Source of the DNA: JAFLCM01 sp964510955
Lineage (GTDB): Bacteria; Planctomycetota; Phycisphaerae; Phycisphaerales; UBA1924
Direction: 5' to 3'
Length of the DNA stretch: 64,000 bases
Assembly: GCA_964510955.1 (NCBI GenBank)
Contig: CAZEDW010000004.1
Location: 1 to 64,000, forward strand
Position numbers and translations under genes: made by a program. Positions 7,483 to 15,172 of this stretch are shown here, piece by piece. Every line of letters begins with the position of its first letter. Positions within the stretch are counted from its first letter, which is position 1. The notes beneath the pieces were generated by a model. It did no database searches. It worked only from the letters and a program-made list of their open reading frames with translations, and had not been told where the DNA came from.

Positions 7483-8328
7483 TCACAGTGGCGACCGCTT
7501 GGGTTCGCCCGATGGTCTTGGGTAGGTGCGGGGCGTCTTGCTCGATTTCCCCAGGACGACGACGCGGCCCGTCGGCGTTTCGATCGTTCCGGCGTGGACG
7601 ACGTTGAGAAGGCGAAGCGCTCCCTCGGCTGCCGCCAGTTCCTCCTCCGCTTTTTGTCCCTTGATCAGGAGCACCTTCCCGCCGCCGGACTTGGCGAGCG
7701 GGGCGGTCAGCTCCGCGATCACACTCATCGGTCCGACGGCCCGTGCCACCACGGCGTCGTAGCGCTCGCGGTGTGCCCGGTGGTCCTGGCCGACGTCTTC
7801 AGCGCGTTGGTTGACGACTCCCACGTTGCTCAGCCCCAGCCCGGCGGCGACGGCGGTGAGGAAGGCCGCCTTCTTGCCGGTGGCCTCCAGGAGCTCGAAG
7901 CGCAGATTCGGCAGGCAGATGGCCAGGGGCACGCCCGGCAGTCCGGCGCCGCTCCCGACGTCCATGACGGCCGCGCCCTCGGGCAGGTCCGCCAGGTGGG
8001 GCAGCAGCGTGAGCGAATCGAAGATGTGCCGCATCCACGCCGCGGCGGGATCGGCGACCGAGGTGAGGTTCATCTGGCGGTTGGCGTCGATGAGGCAGGC
8101 GAGGTAGCGCCCGAGCTTCTCGATGTCGCCGGGCTCGAACTCGATGCCGAACTCGGCGCAGGCCTTGAGGAACTCCTCGGTCGGGGTCAGTGGTGGAAGA
8201 TCGGTGCGAAACTCCAGCGCGGGGCGGACCGGTCCACCAGCGCCCCCGGATTCCACGGATCCCCGGAATTCTCCGGATTTCCCGGCCCCGTCCGACCGCC
8301 TGGCCCCGCGATTCTCGTTGGTTTTCAT
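7483..8328 (-). CDS. rsmG: 16S rRNA (guanine527-N7)-methyltransferase RsmG
   Basis: 281 aa. RsmG (GidB) makes m7G527 in 16S rRNA. Characteristic blocks are RYLACLIDANRQMNLTSV, RHIFDSLTLLPHL, the SAM loop VMDVGSGAGLPGVPLAI, KKAAFL and VARAVGPM, with LIKGQKAEEEL near the end. An N-terminal extension of ~40 residues rich in Gly/Arg/Ser precedes the conserved core, and relatives often start later. The ATG at 8328 is preceded by TACCTT and 7 nt. The C-terminus (PRTYPRPSGEPKRSPL) matches the usual RYPRRPGIPKKSPL end. It is divergently arranged with the RNase HII-like gene. Confidence 0.95.
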   Translation of the reverse strand: MKTNENRGARRSDGAGKSGEFRGSVESGGAGGPVRPALEFRTDLPPLTPTEEFLKACAEFGIEFEPGDIEKLGRYLACLIDANRQMNLTSVADPAAAWMRHIFDSLTLLPHLADLPEGAAVMDVGSGAGLPGVPLAICLPNLRFELLEATGKKAAFLTAVAAGLGLSNVGVVNQRAEDVGQDHRAHRERYDAVVARAVGPMSVIAELTAPLAKSGGGKVLLIKGQKAEEELAAAEGALRLLNVVHAGTIETPTGRVVVLGKSSKTPRTYPRPSGEPKRSPL

Positions 8329-8335
8329 CAACTGA

Positions 8336-8341
8336 AAGGTA
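8336..8341 (-). promoter_or_regulatory. -10 hexamer of rsmG, leaderless-type
   Basis: TACCTT (minus strand) with 7 nt to ATG 8328. Confidence 0.45.
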
Positions 8342-8372
8342 CCCGGCGGCGCACAGGACGGCCACCGAGCAT

Positions 8373-8378
8373 TAGGCT
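8373..8378 (+). promoter_or_regulatory. -10 hexamer of RNase HII-like gene, leaderless-type
   Basis: TAGGCT followed by 6 nt (ACGCCC) and ATG 8385. Confidence 0.5.
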
Positions 8379-8384
8379 ACGCCC

Positions 8385-9434
8385 ATGCTGTACGCGGGCA
8401 TCGATGAAGCCGGCTATGGCCCCGTGCTGGGGCCGTTGTGCGTGGGCTTCGCCGCGCTGGAGATCGACAACTGGCGCGAGGGCGACGCGGCCCCGGACCT
8501 TTGGAAGCTGCTTTCGCGGGCGGTGTGCAAAGACCCGCCGCGCGGCGGCGGCAAGGCTCGTGTGACGCGCATCGCGGTGAACGACTCCAAGAGGCTGAAG
8601 GGTCCGAACTCGCTCAAGACGCGGCACCCGCTGGCGCATCTTGAGCGCGGCGTGCTGGCGTTCATGCAGGCGATCGGTGAGTCACGCGCCATCGGCGATG
8701 ACCGCGAGCTCTTGAGCGCGCTGGGCACGCCGCTGGACGAGCCTGGGTGGTACGGCGGCGAGCCGGTGGCGCTGCCGCTCTCGACCACGCCGGACCATCA
8801 GCACCTGGCCGGCGTGCAGCTGATCGGCGCGTGCGAGCAGGCGGGCGTGCGCGTCGTCGACCTGCGCTGCCACGCGATGCCCGAGACGGTGTTCAACGAG
8901 CGGCTCCGCGCGCTGGCCCCGGAGGGGACGGGCGACGCCCTGGCGTCGAAGGCCGCGGTGAGCTTCGGCATCGTCGCGGGGTTTCTGAGGCGGGTGTGGA
9001 ACAGCCGCGCGTGCCTGGCCACGACGGCCGGGGGAGGCGCGGTGCCGCGGGTGATGGTCGATCGCCAGGGCGGTCGCACGGCGTACAGCGACGTGCTGGA
9101 CCGCGCGTTTCCGGATGCGCTCATCACCGTGCTGGGCGAGTCGCCCACGCGCAGCACCTACGAGTTGACGGGACTGGGTGAGGCTGAGGGCCGCAAGATG
9201 CGCCTGTGCTTCCAGACCGAGGCCGAGACGGCTCACCTGCCGGTGGCGCTCGCCTCGATGACCGCCAAGCTGGTGCGCGAGCTGGCGATGGCGCGGTTCA
9301 ACCGTTACTGGTGCGCCCGGATCGCGGAGCTGAAACCGACCGCGGGGTACGCGCAGGACGGCGAGCGCTGGTTGAGCGACGTGCGGGGGAGGATCGAGCC
9401 GTCGGAGATGCGGGCGCTGCGCCGACTGGCGTAG
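8385..9434 (+). CDS. divergent RNase HII-like protein
   Basis: 349 aa, much longer than bacterial RNase HII (~200 aa). It opens MLYAGIDEAGYGPVLGPLCVG, matching the RNase HII AGIDEAGRGPLAGPV signature with the Asp-Glu pair at residues 7-8. VNDSKRLKG matches the DSKKL motif. VMVDRQGG (~225) is the probable third acidic site. SMTAKLVRELAMARFN (~288-303) corresponds to the SILAKVTRD block, but the fourth catalytic Asp is Glu here. Long insertions separate the motifs. It is either an active paralogue with altered specificity or a structural homologue; a canonical rnhB is not in the window. Confidence 0.7.
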   Translation: MLYAGIDEAGYGPVLGPLCVGFAALEIDNWREGDAAPDLWKLLSRAVCKDPPRGGGKARVTRIAVNDSKRLKGPNSLKTRHPLAHLERGVLAFMQAIGESRAIGDDRELLSALGTPLDEPGWYGGEPVALPLSTTPDHQHLAGVQLIGACEQAGVRVVDLRCHAMPETVFNERLRALAPEGTGDALASKAAVSFGIVAGFLRRVWNSRACLATTAGGGAVPRVMVDRQGGRTAYSDVLDRAFPDALITVLGESPTRSTYELTGLGEAEGRKMRLCFQTEAETAHLPVALASMTAKLVRELAMARFNRYWCARIAELKPTAGYAQDGERWLSDVRGRIEPSEMRALRRLA

Positions 9435-9500
9435 ACAGATTCAAGTTGTTCTATGCGGTGTTCTAAGATCGCGTTCTGACGATCAGAAGCCGGTTCGGGC

Positions 9501-9542
9501 GGCCATTGACCGTACGGATCGGGCGTGTGCCCGAAAATGGCC
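9501..9542 (+). terminator. long imperfect hairpin after RNase HII-like gene
   Basis: Outer arms GGCCATT (9501-9507) and AATGGCC (9536-9542) enclose an inner hairpin TCGGGC-GTGT-GCCCGA (9519-9534). It starts 67 nt after the stop codon. No U-tract follows, so it may be a transcript-end stabiliser rather than an intrinsic terminator. Confidence 0.4.
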
Positions 9543-9565
9543 GGATCGCCCTGGTTAATTCTTTC

Positions 9566-9638
9566 GCAAATCTCAGGACTCGCGGCACCCAGCGTGCCGG
9601 GGCCAATCTAACTTGCATAGAGCCCGTCTGAGATTTGC
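9566..9638 (+). promoter_or_regulatory. 11-bp inverted repeat upstream of SGNH-dockerin gene
   Basis: GCAAATCTCAG (9566-9576) and its exact complement CTGAGATTTGC (9628-9638) flank 51 nt. The second arm ends 56 nt before the next ATG. It could form a leader stem or be a paired operator. Confidence 0.4.
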
Positions 9639-9694
9639 ATGAGTGCTTTGACCGGCTGTTCGACTTTCCCGGCGCCCACACGGGAGTGCAACAC

Positions 9695-11230
9695 ATGTTC
9701 ATCGCGCGCGGTCTTCCAGTCGTCTTGGCCTGTGTGCTTTCGCTGGCGCCGACGGCGGGCGCGGGGGTCCGCGCCGCCCATCCGCCGCCAGCGGTGGTCA
9801 ACTCCCGAGCGCTGGGGCCGTGGGTGCAGAAGGCCCGGGCCGGGCGGGCCGATGTTGTGGCGCTGGGTGATTCGAACCAGGCGTTCGAGGGGCACGGATG
9901 GGATCACGGGTGGACCAAGGCGATCTCGGATGAGCTCGGACTTTACGCGACCGAGCTGCTGACGCCCGGTGAGAACGAGGGCTGGGGCGCCCGGCTCGGC
10001 TACTCGTACGGCACGCTGGCCCCGTTCCCGAGCGATGCCTTCAGCGTGAGCCACGCGCCGGAGGCGCTCGACGTGTTCATGCAGTCCGGCGGACTGATGG
10101 CCCCGCTGAACTACCTTTATCTGCCCGAGGGGGAGACCGCGGTCGGCGCCAACAACCAAGGCATGTATGTAGAGCCGTGGTCGCCGCTGGACGTCCGGGC
10201 GACGCTGAGATTCCGAGTGGTCTACGGGAAGTTCAGCGAAGCGACGCCGGGCAGCTTCATGCTGTCGGCCAAGAGCGCGAGCTTCCCGTACGGCAGCATT
10301 GCCAAGGGCGCGTTGACAACCACGGTGACTTCGGGGAATCCCGGGCTGCGTCTGTCGCGGCTTGACCTTCACAGCGACGAGGAGAGATTCAACGGCATCA
10401 ACTTCAGATTCAGCCCGCCGGAGATCGGAGTGACAGGGCCGTTCATCGCCTTTCTGATGCGTGTGGAGAACCGCGACCGCGCGATCGGGGCGTCGTTTCA
10501 CACGCTGTACGCCAAGGGCAGCCAGTCGGCCCGCGACATGGCCGAGGCGCTGCGCAACGCCACCGATCAGTATCTCTCGATGTACTTTTTCCAGGTGCGC
10601 GTGCTGCAGGGGTCCCCGGTGCGGGTGATGATCCGCATCAACACCGGCCTCAACGACCGCAACGAGGATGAGCCCTCGGTGGGCCCCGCTCAGGTCGCTG
10701 ACGGCTCCAGCCCCGCCGCGTTCGCCGACAACGTCGTGGCCATCGTTGACCGGATCAATGAGATCTGGCACCTGAACGGCTGGGACCCTGCGGAGCTGTC
10801 CTTTCTGATTGCAGTGTCCCACCCCATCTCCAACCCCGACGACGCCATGCTCATGGGCTACCGCGCCGCCGCCGATGCGCTGACGGGTGAACTGCCCTCG
10901 ACGGCTTCGGTCCGCTTCGACCGGCTGACGGATTCCGATGAGATGGAGCACAGCGGTTGGTATCAAGGGGGCGGTACGGATCACTACCACCTGACGCAGA
11001 ACGCCTACGAGGTTCTGGCGGAACGAGAACTTGGCGCGGCGATCGCCATGCCCTGCGCCACCGACCTGAACGCCGACGGCGCCACTGACGTGGTCGATCT
11101 GGTCAAGCTGCTTGGAGCGTTCGGGGCTGGTGTTCCGCGCTGGACGGGGGCGGACACCGACGGGAACGGCGTGGTGGACACGGCCGATCTGATCCTCTTG
11201 CTGGGCGCGTTTGGGCGTGCGTGCCCGTAG
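9695..11230 (+). CDS. secreted SGNH/GDSL-like hydrolase with dockerin-like end
   Basis: 511 aa from ATG 9695, chosen because it starts the signal peptide (MFIARGLPVVLACVLSLAPT) and follows GGGAG; the frame is open 60 nt further up. VVALGDSNQAFEG near residue 50 resembles the GDSL nucleophile block, and TDHYHLTQNAYEVLA near residue 435 resembles the catalytic Asp-x-x-His block. The last ~55 residues hold two EF-hand-like dockerin repeats (DLNADGATDVVDLVKLLGAF and DTDGNGVVDTADLILLLGAF). It is likely an exported esterase or carbohydrate-active enzyme; the substrate is unknown. Confidence 0.8.
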   Translation: MFIARGLPVVLACVLSLAPTAGAGVRAAHPPPAVVNSRALGPWVQKARAGRADVVALGDSNQAFEGHGWDHGWTKAISDELGLYATELLTPGENEGWGARLGYSYGTLAPFPSDAFSVSHAPEALDVFMQSGGLMAPLNYLYLPEGETAVGANNQGMYVEPWSPLDVRATLRFRVVYGKFSEATPGSFMLSAKSASFPYGSIAKGALTTTVTSGNPGLRLSRLDLHSDEERFNGINFRFSPPEIGVTGPFIAFLMRVENRDRAIGASFHTLYAKGSQSARDMAEALRNATDQYLSMYFFQVRVLQGSPVRVMIRINTGLNDRNEDEPSVGPAQVADGSSPAAFADNVVAIVDRINEIWHLNGWDPAELSFLIAVSHPISNPDDAMLMGYRAAADALTGELPSTASVRFDRLTDSDEMEHSGWYQGGGTDHYHLTQNAYEVLAERELGAAIAMPCATDLNADGATDVVDLVKLLGAFGAGVPRWTGADTDGNGVVDTADLILLLGAFGRACP

Positions 11231-11378
11231 CGCGGCGGGGGAAGTGGCTGTGGGAACCCGGGGAGGATCGCGAGGGGGGGCGGCTGGCGCTGCCTCGATT
11301 GCCCTCGCGCAGGCATCGAGCGACAGGACTCATCGGACCTGCAGGTCTCCTATGTCCTGGCCGTCACACCCGCCCACC

Positions 11379-11384
11379 TACGCT
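11379..11384 (+). promoter_or_regulatory. -10 hexamer of beta-lactamase-fold/rhodanese gene
   Basis: TACGCT, 26 nt before the ATG at 11411, leaving a ~20-nt leader that contains GAGGA. Confidence 0.35.
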
Positions 11385-11410
11385 CTGGTACCACACTCGA
11401 GGACTGCCCC

Positions 11411-12838
11411 ATGTTCCTGCGCATGATCTACGACGAGAATCTGGCCGCCGCTACGTACCTCATCGGGTGCCAGCGCACCGGCGAGGCGATCGTGGTCGAC
11501 CCCGAACGCGACGTGGATCGGTACATCGACCTCGCCAAGCGCGAGGGGCTGCGCATCGTCGCGGTCACGGAGACGCACATCCACGCGGACTTCCTGTCCG
11601 GGTCGCGCGAGCTGAGCGAGCGGACGGGCGCGACCGTCATGCTCTCGTGCGAGGGCGGGCCCGACTGGACCTACCAGTGGCTCGACAAGAAGTCGGGCGG
11701 TGGTTCGTACCAGCACAGGCTGCTGCGCGACAAGGACCGCTTCAGCATCGGCAACATCGACTTCGAGGTGGTGCACACCCCCGGCCACACGCCCGAGCAC
11801 ATCTGCTTCCTCGTGACGGATCGCGGCTCGGGGGCGACCGACCCGATCGGGCTGCTGTCGGGGGACTTCCTGTTCGTCGGCGACCTGGGGCGGCCCGACC
11901 TGTTGGAGACCGCGGCCGGTCAGTCCGGGGCGGCCGAGCCTTCGGCGCACAGGCTGTTCAAGACGCTCGATCGCCTGAAGGCGATCCCTGACTTCGTGCA
12001 GGTGTGGCCGGCGCACGGGGCCGGATCAGCGTGCGGCAAGGCCCTCGGGGCCGTGCCCATGTCCACCATCGGCTACGAGAAGCGGTTCAACCCCGCGCTG
12101 CGGGCCGCCGCCAGCGAGTCCGGCTTCGTCAGCTTCATTCTTCAGGGCCAGCCCGAGCCGCCGCTGTACTTCGCCCGCATGAAGCGCGACAACAAGCTCG
12201 GCCCGAAGGTGCTGAGCGCGCTGCCGGCGCCGCGGAAGCTCTCGGCGCCGGAGCTGGCGGCGCTCGACACCCGCGCCACCGCGCTGATCGACACCCGACC
12301 GTGGGCCGAGTTCAGAGCGGGGCACATCGCCGGGTCGCTGTTCCATCCGCACAACGCGAGTTTCGTCACCGACACCGGCTCGATGGTCCGCGAGAGCGAG
12401 CCCATCGTGCTGATCATCGACCCCTCGAAGCTCGACCTTGCGGTGCGGGACCTTGTCCGCGTGGGCCTGGACAACATCGTGGGCTGGTGTGAGCCGTCGG
12501 CGGTGGGGGCGAGCGGCGCGAAACTTCAGCCGACCGAGGAGATCGACGTCAACGAGGCCAGGCGCCGCATCGGCTCTGGCGGCGTCCGCGCCCTGGACGT
12601 GCGCCGGGCGGTCGAGTTCGAGGCCGGGCACGTCGCCGAGGCAGCCAATATCGCCCACACCCGGCTGGCCGCGAACCTGGAGCGGGTGCCCAAGGACAAG
12701 CCGATCGTCGTGAACTGCCTGGCGGGCGGTCGGTCGGCCCGGGCGTGCGCCCTGCTGCAGCGGCACGGTTACACCGTGGCCAACGTGGCGGGAGGGTTCG
12801 GGGCGTGGGAGAAGGCCGGGTTGCCCGTCGCGCGGTAA
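11411..12838 (+). CDS. MBL-fold persulfide dioxygenase-like protein with two rhodanese domains
   Basis: 475 aa. Residues 1-245 are a metallo-beta-lactamase domain of the ETHE1/Blh group: THIHADFLSG is the metal motif, HTPGHTPEHICF follows, and SGDFLFVGDLGRPDL carries the bridging Asp. Two rhodanese domains follow (~275-365 and ~375-470). The first lacks a cysteine at its loop (LIIDPSKLDL), so it is probably structural. The second has VVNCLAGGRSARA with the active-site Cys. Such proteins oxidise glutathione persulfide or move sulfane sulfur. The downstream TauE-type exporter fits a sulfide/sulfite detoxification role. Confidence 0.9.
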   Translation: MFLRMIYDENLAAATYLIGCQRTGEAIVVDPERDVDRYIDLAKREGLRIVAVTETHIHADFLSGSRELSERTGATVMLSCEGGPDWTYQWLDKKSGGGSYQHRLLRDKDRFSIGNIDFEVVHTPGHTPEHICFLVTDRGSGATDPIGLLSGDFLFVGDLGRPDLLETAAGQSGAAEPSAHRLFKTLDRLKAIPDFVQVWPAHGAGSACGKALGAVPMSTIGYEKRFNPALRAAASESGFVSFILQGQPEPPLYFARMKRDNKLGPKVLSALPAPRKLSAPELAALDTRATALIDTRPWAEFRAGHIAGSLFHPHNASFVTDTGSMVRESEPIVLIIDPSKLDLAVRDLVRVGLDNIVGWCEPSAVGASGAKLQPTEEIDVNEARRRIGSGGVRALDVRRAVEFEAGHVAEAANIAHTRLAANLERVPKDKPIVVNCLAGGRSARACALLQRHGYTVANVAGGFGAWEKAGLPVAR

Positions 12839-12859
12839 CGTGGGTTCCGTTTTCTGTGC

Positions 12860-12892
12860 CACCGACTTGTCCTCAAGTCGGTGCTTCTTTTT
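12860..12892 (+). terminator. intrinsic terminator formed by a hairpin-family copy
   Basis: Perfect 10-bp stem CACCGACTTG / CAAGTCGGTG with loop TCCT, followed by CTTCTTTTT. It lies 22 nt after the stop of the rhodanese gene. It is also copy 2 of the covarying hairpin family; compared with 5651 the three loop-proximal pairs have changed together. Confidence 0.75.
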
Positions 12893-12906
12893 CCGTTCTC
12901 AGGACA

Positions 12907-12926
12907 CCGACCTGCGGACAGGTCGG
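12907..12926 (-). repeat. hairpin repeat, copy 3
   Basis: 8-bp stem CCGACCTG / CAGGTCGG, loop CGGA (TCCG on the minus strand) with GTGCC flank on the minus strand. It lies 23 bp after copy 2 in opposite orientation. Confidence 0.7.
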
Positions 12927-12947
12927 CGGCACGGTTCCCATCCCCTC

Positions 12948-13772
12948 ATGCTCACCGCCTGGCTCGGCGCCATCTCGATCGGGCTCACCCTCGGGCTGCT
13001 CGGCTCGGGCGGGGCGATCATCACGGTCCCGCTGCTGGTGTACCTGATCGGGCACCCGGAGAAGCAGGCCATCGCGGAGAGTCTTGCGATCGTCGGCGGG
13101 GTGGCCCTGGCCGGGGCGGTGCGTGCGCAGCTGCGCGGGAAGCTGAGCTGGCCTCACGTGCTCTTGCTGGGCCTGCCCGGGATGGCGGGTGCTTACGCCG
13201 GGGCGCGCCTGGCCCGGCACATCTCCGGCGCGGTCCAGCTCATCGCGCTGGGGGTGATCATGCTCGGCGTGGCGGTGCTGATGTTTCGGGGCACGGTGGC
13301 CGAGAACACGGGCGCGGCTCACCGGCGCATCAACCCGGTCGCGCCCATCATCCAAGGGCTGGGGCTCGGCGTGCTGACGGGCCTCCTGGGCGTGGGGGGG
13401 GGGTTCCTGATCGTTCCCACCCTGGTGCTGCTCGCCGGGTTGCCGATGCAGACCGCCGTCGGCACCAGCCTCGCGATCATCGCGCTCAACTGCGCGAGCG
13501 GGTTCGTGAAAGCGCAGGCCGAACTGGCGCGCCTCCCCGAGGGCGGCGCGATCGATGCTCACACGACGCTGGTGTTCATGGGGCTGGGCGTTGCGGGCAC
13601 GCTGATCGGCGGGAGCATCGGTGCGAGGATCAACCAGGCCCGGCTGCGCAAGGTTTTCGCTGTCTTTCTGCTGGCGATGGCCGGGTACATCCTTTGGCGC
13701 GAAAGCCCGCGGCTTGGGCAGCACCCTCCGCCGGCCGCGTCCGGGCCGTCGCAACCTTCCGGGGATCACTAG
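12948..13772 (+). CDS. TauE/SafE-family sulfite or sulfur-anion exporter
   Basis: 274 aa. ATG 12948 is chosen because an upstream extension to 12840 would translate the two hairpin repeats. Two homologous halves each carry the glycine-rich membrane motif: GLTLGLLGSGGAIITVPLLVY and GLGVLTGLLGVGGGFLIVPT. About eight membrane helices are visible. The family exports sulfite, sulfoacetate or related anions, which fits the adjacent persulfide dioxygenase-like gene. The gene is followed after 9 bp by the MFS gene. Confidence 0.88.
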   Translation: MLTAWLGAISIGLTLGLLGSGGAIITVPLLVYLIGHPEKQAIAESLAIVGGVALAGAVRAQLRGKLSWPHVLLLGLPGMAGAYAGARLARHISGAVQLIALGVIMLGVAVLMFRGTVAENTGAAHRRINPVAPIIQGLGLGVLTGLLGVGGGFLIVPTLVLLAGLPMQTAVGTSLAIIALNCASGFVKAQAELARLPEGGAIDAHTTLVFMGLGVAGTLIGGSIGARINQARLRKVFAVFLLAMAGYILWRESPRLGQHPPPAASGPSQPSGDH

Positions 13773-13781
13773 CTCGCCGCC

Positions 13782-15086
13782 GTGCCCGCCGCCACAACCA
13801 GCTCCCGACTGGGCCTCCGAGCCAACCTGCCGCAGTTCGTGCTGCTGGTGGTGCTGAACGCGTTTGTGGGAGCGATCGTGGGCTCGCAGCGCTCGATCCT
13901 GCCGCTCGCGGGCGCCTCGCACTTTCATCTCAACGCTGGGGCGGCGCTCACATCGTTCGTGGTTACGTTTGGGCTCACCAAGGCGCTCAGCAATCTCGCG
14001 GCGGGCACGCTGGCGCAGCGGTTTTCCCGCAGGCGGGTGCTGATCGCCGGCTGGCTGCTGGGCGTGCCGATCCCTGCGCTGCTGTGGCTGGCGATGGACC
14101 TGCGCCAGTGGTGGATCATTGTCGCCGCGAACCTGCTGCTGGGCGTGAACCAGGGGCTTGCCTGGTCGATGACGGTTGTCATGAAGGTGGACCTGGCAGG
14201 GCCGGCCCGGCGCGGCCTGGCGCTGGGGCTGAACGAGTGCGCCGGCTACCTCGCGGTGGCCGCGTCGGCGTGGGGCGTCACGATGCTGGCCACGGCTGAG
14301 ATGCCGCTGCGGGGGGTGATCGGCGTTTCCGGGGCGTGCGCACTCGCCGGGCTGGTGCTGACGGTGATGCTGGTAAAGGACACCGCGGCGCACGCGGCGC
14401 ACGAGCAAGCCCTGGGCCCGCCGCCGGCATCACCCCCCGGCGCTCGGCCGCCCCTTTCCAAAGACACACGGCGGCCCTCCGGCGACGGAGTGGAATCGAA
14501 CGCCTCAATGCTCTCCTCGGCGACGCCGCGGCTTGGCGATCTGCACCAGGCGGGCATGGTCACGAATCTCAACGACGCGGTCATCTGGACGACGCTGCCG
14601 CTGCTGTTGCTGGCGCGCCATGTGCCGGATCAGACCATTGGCTTGCTCGCCGCGCTGTACCCGGCGACCTGGGGGGTCGCCCAGTTGGCGACTGGTTGGT
14701 TGAGCGACCACGTTCCACGCGTCGGGCTTGTGGTGGCCGGTCTGTGGACCCAGGCGATGGGCCATTGGTTGCTGGCGTGGAGCCCGATGGACCCGACCAT
14801 TGGCGCCGCCGTGGCGTGCATCCTGCTCGGCGTCGGCACGGCGATGGTCTATCCCACACTTCTTTCGATGGTCGCCTTCCGCGTCGGGCCGGGCGACCGC
14901 GCAAGGTCTCTGGGCCGCTACAGGTTCTGGCGCGACGCCGGTTACGCGATCGGGGCCCTGGCGGCGGGCGTCGCCGCGGCCCGGTTTGGACTCGCGGTTA
15001 CCGTTCACGCTTCGGGGGTCGCTACTTTTGTGAGCGGCGTGGTTGTGTTGGTCGCTGGCCAACGAAAGCGTCGGATCACCGGGTGA
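13782..15086 (+). CDS. MFS transporter
   Basis: 434 aa, GTG start 9 bp after tauE. About twelve hydrophobic segments, with an MFS loop 2-3 region around FGLTKALSNLAAGTLAQRFSR and a second-half counterpart WGVAQLATGWLSDHVPR. The central cytoplasmic loop (~residues 205-245) is long and rich in Pro/Ala/Ser. The substrate cannot be predicted; position suggests co-transcription with the sulfur module. Confidence 0.85.
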   Translation: MPAATTSSRLGLRANLPQFVLLVVLNAFVGAIVGSQRSILPLAGASHFHLNAGAALTSFVVTFGLTKALSNLAAGTLAQRFSRRRVLIAGWLLGVPIPALLWLAMDLRQWWIIVAANLLLGVNQGLAWSMTVVMKVDLAGPARRGLALGLNECAGYLAVAASAWGVTMLATAEMPLRGVIGVSGACALAGLVLTVMLVKDTAAHAAHEQALGPPPASPPGARPPLSKDTRRPSGDGVESNASMLSSATPRLGDLHQAGMVTNLNDAVIWTTLPLLLLARHVPDQTIGLLAALYPATWGVAQLATGWLSDHVPRVGLVVAGLWTQAMGHWLLAWSPMDPTIGAAVACILLGVGTAMVYPTLLSMVAFRVGPGDRARSLGRYRFWRDAGYAIGALAAGVAAARFGLAVTVHASGVATFVSGVVVLVAGQRKRRITG

Positions 15087-15159
15087 CTGGCGGGACGGTA
15101 TTCGGGGTGCGGATCGTGTCCTATTAGACGGTTGAGCCGTAGGTTGTGGCGTCATCGGA

Positions 15160-15165
15160 TAGGCT
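15160..15165 (+). promoter_or_regulatory. -10 hexamer of CPBP protease gene, leaderless-type
   Basis: TAGGCT (in GGATAGGCT) followed by 7 nt and ATG 15173; this chooses 15173 over the GTG at 15146. Confidence 0.5.
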
Positions 15166-15172
15166 TGGGGCG

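Noticed and set aside
7295..7486. 63-codon ORF between LamG gene and rsmG
   Set aside because: It overlaps the LamG promoter and has no domain, ribosome site or leaderless hexamer.
12840..12947. Upstream start for the TauE gene
   Set aside because: It would translate a strong intrinsic terminator and a second hairpin; homology begins at 12948.
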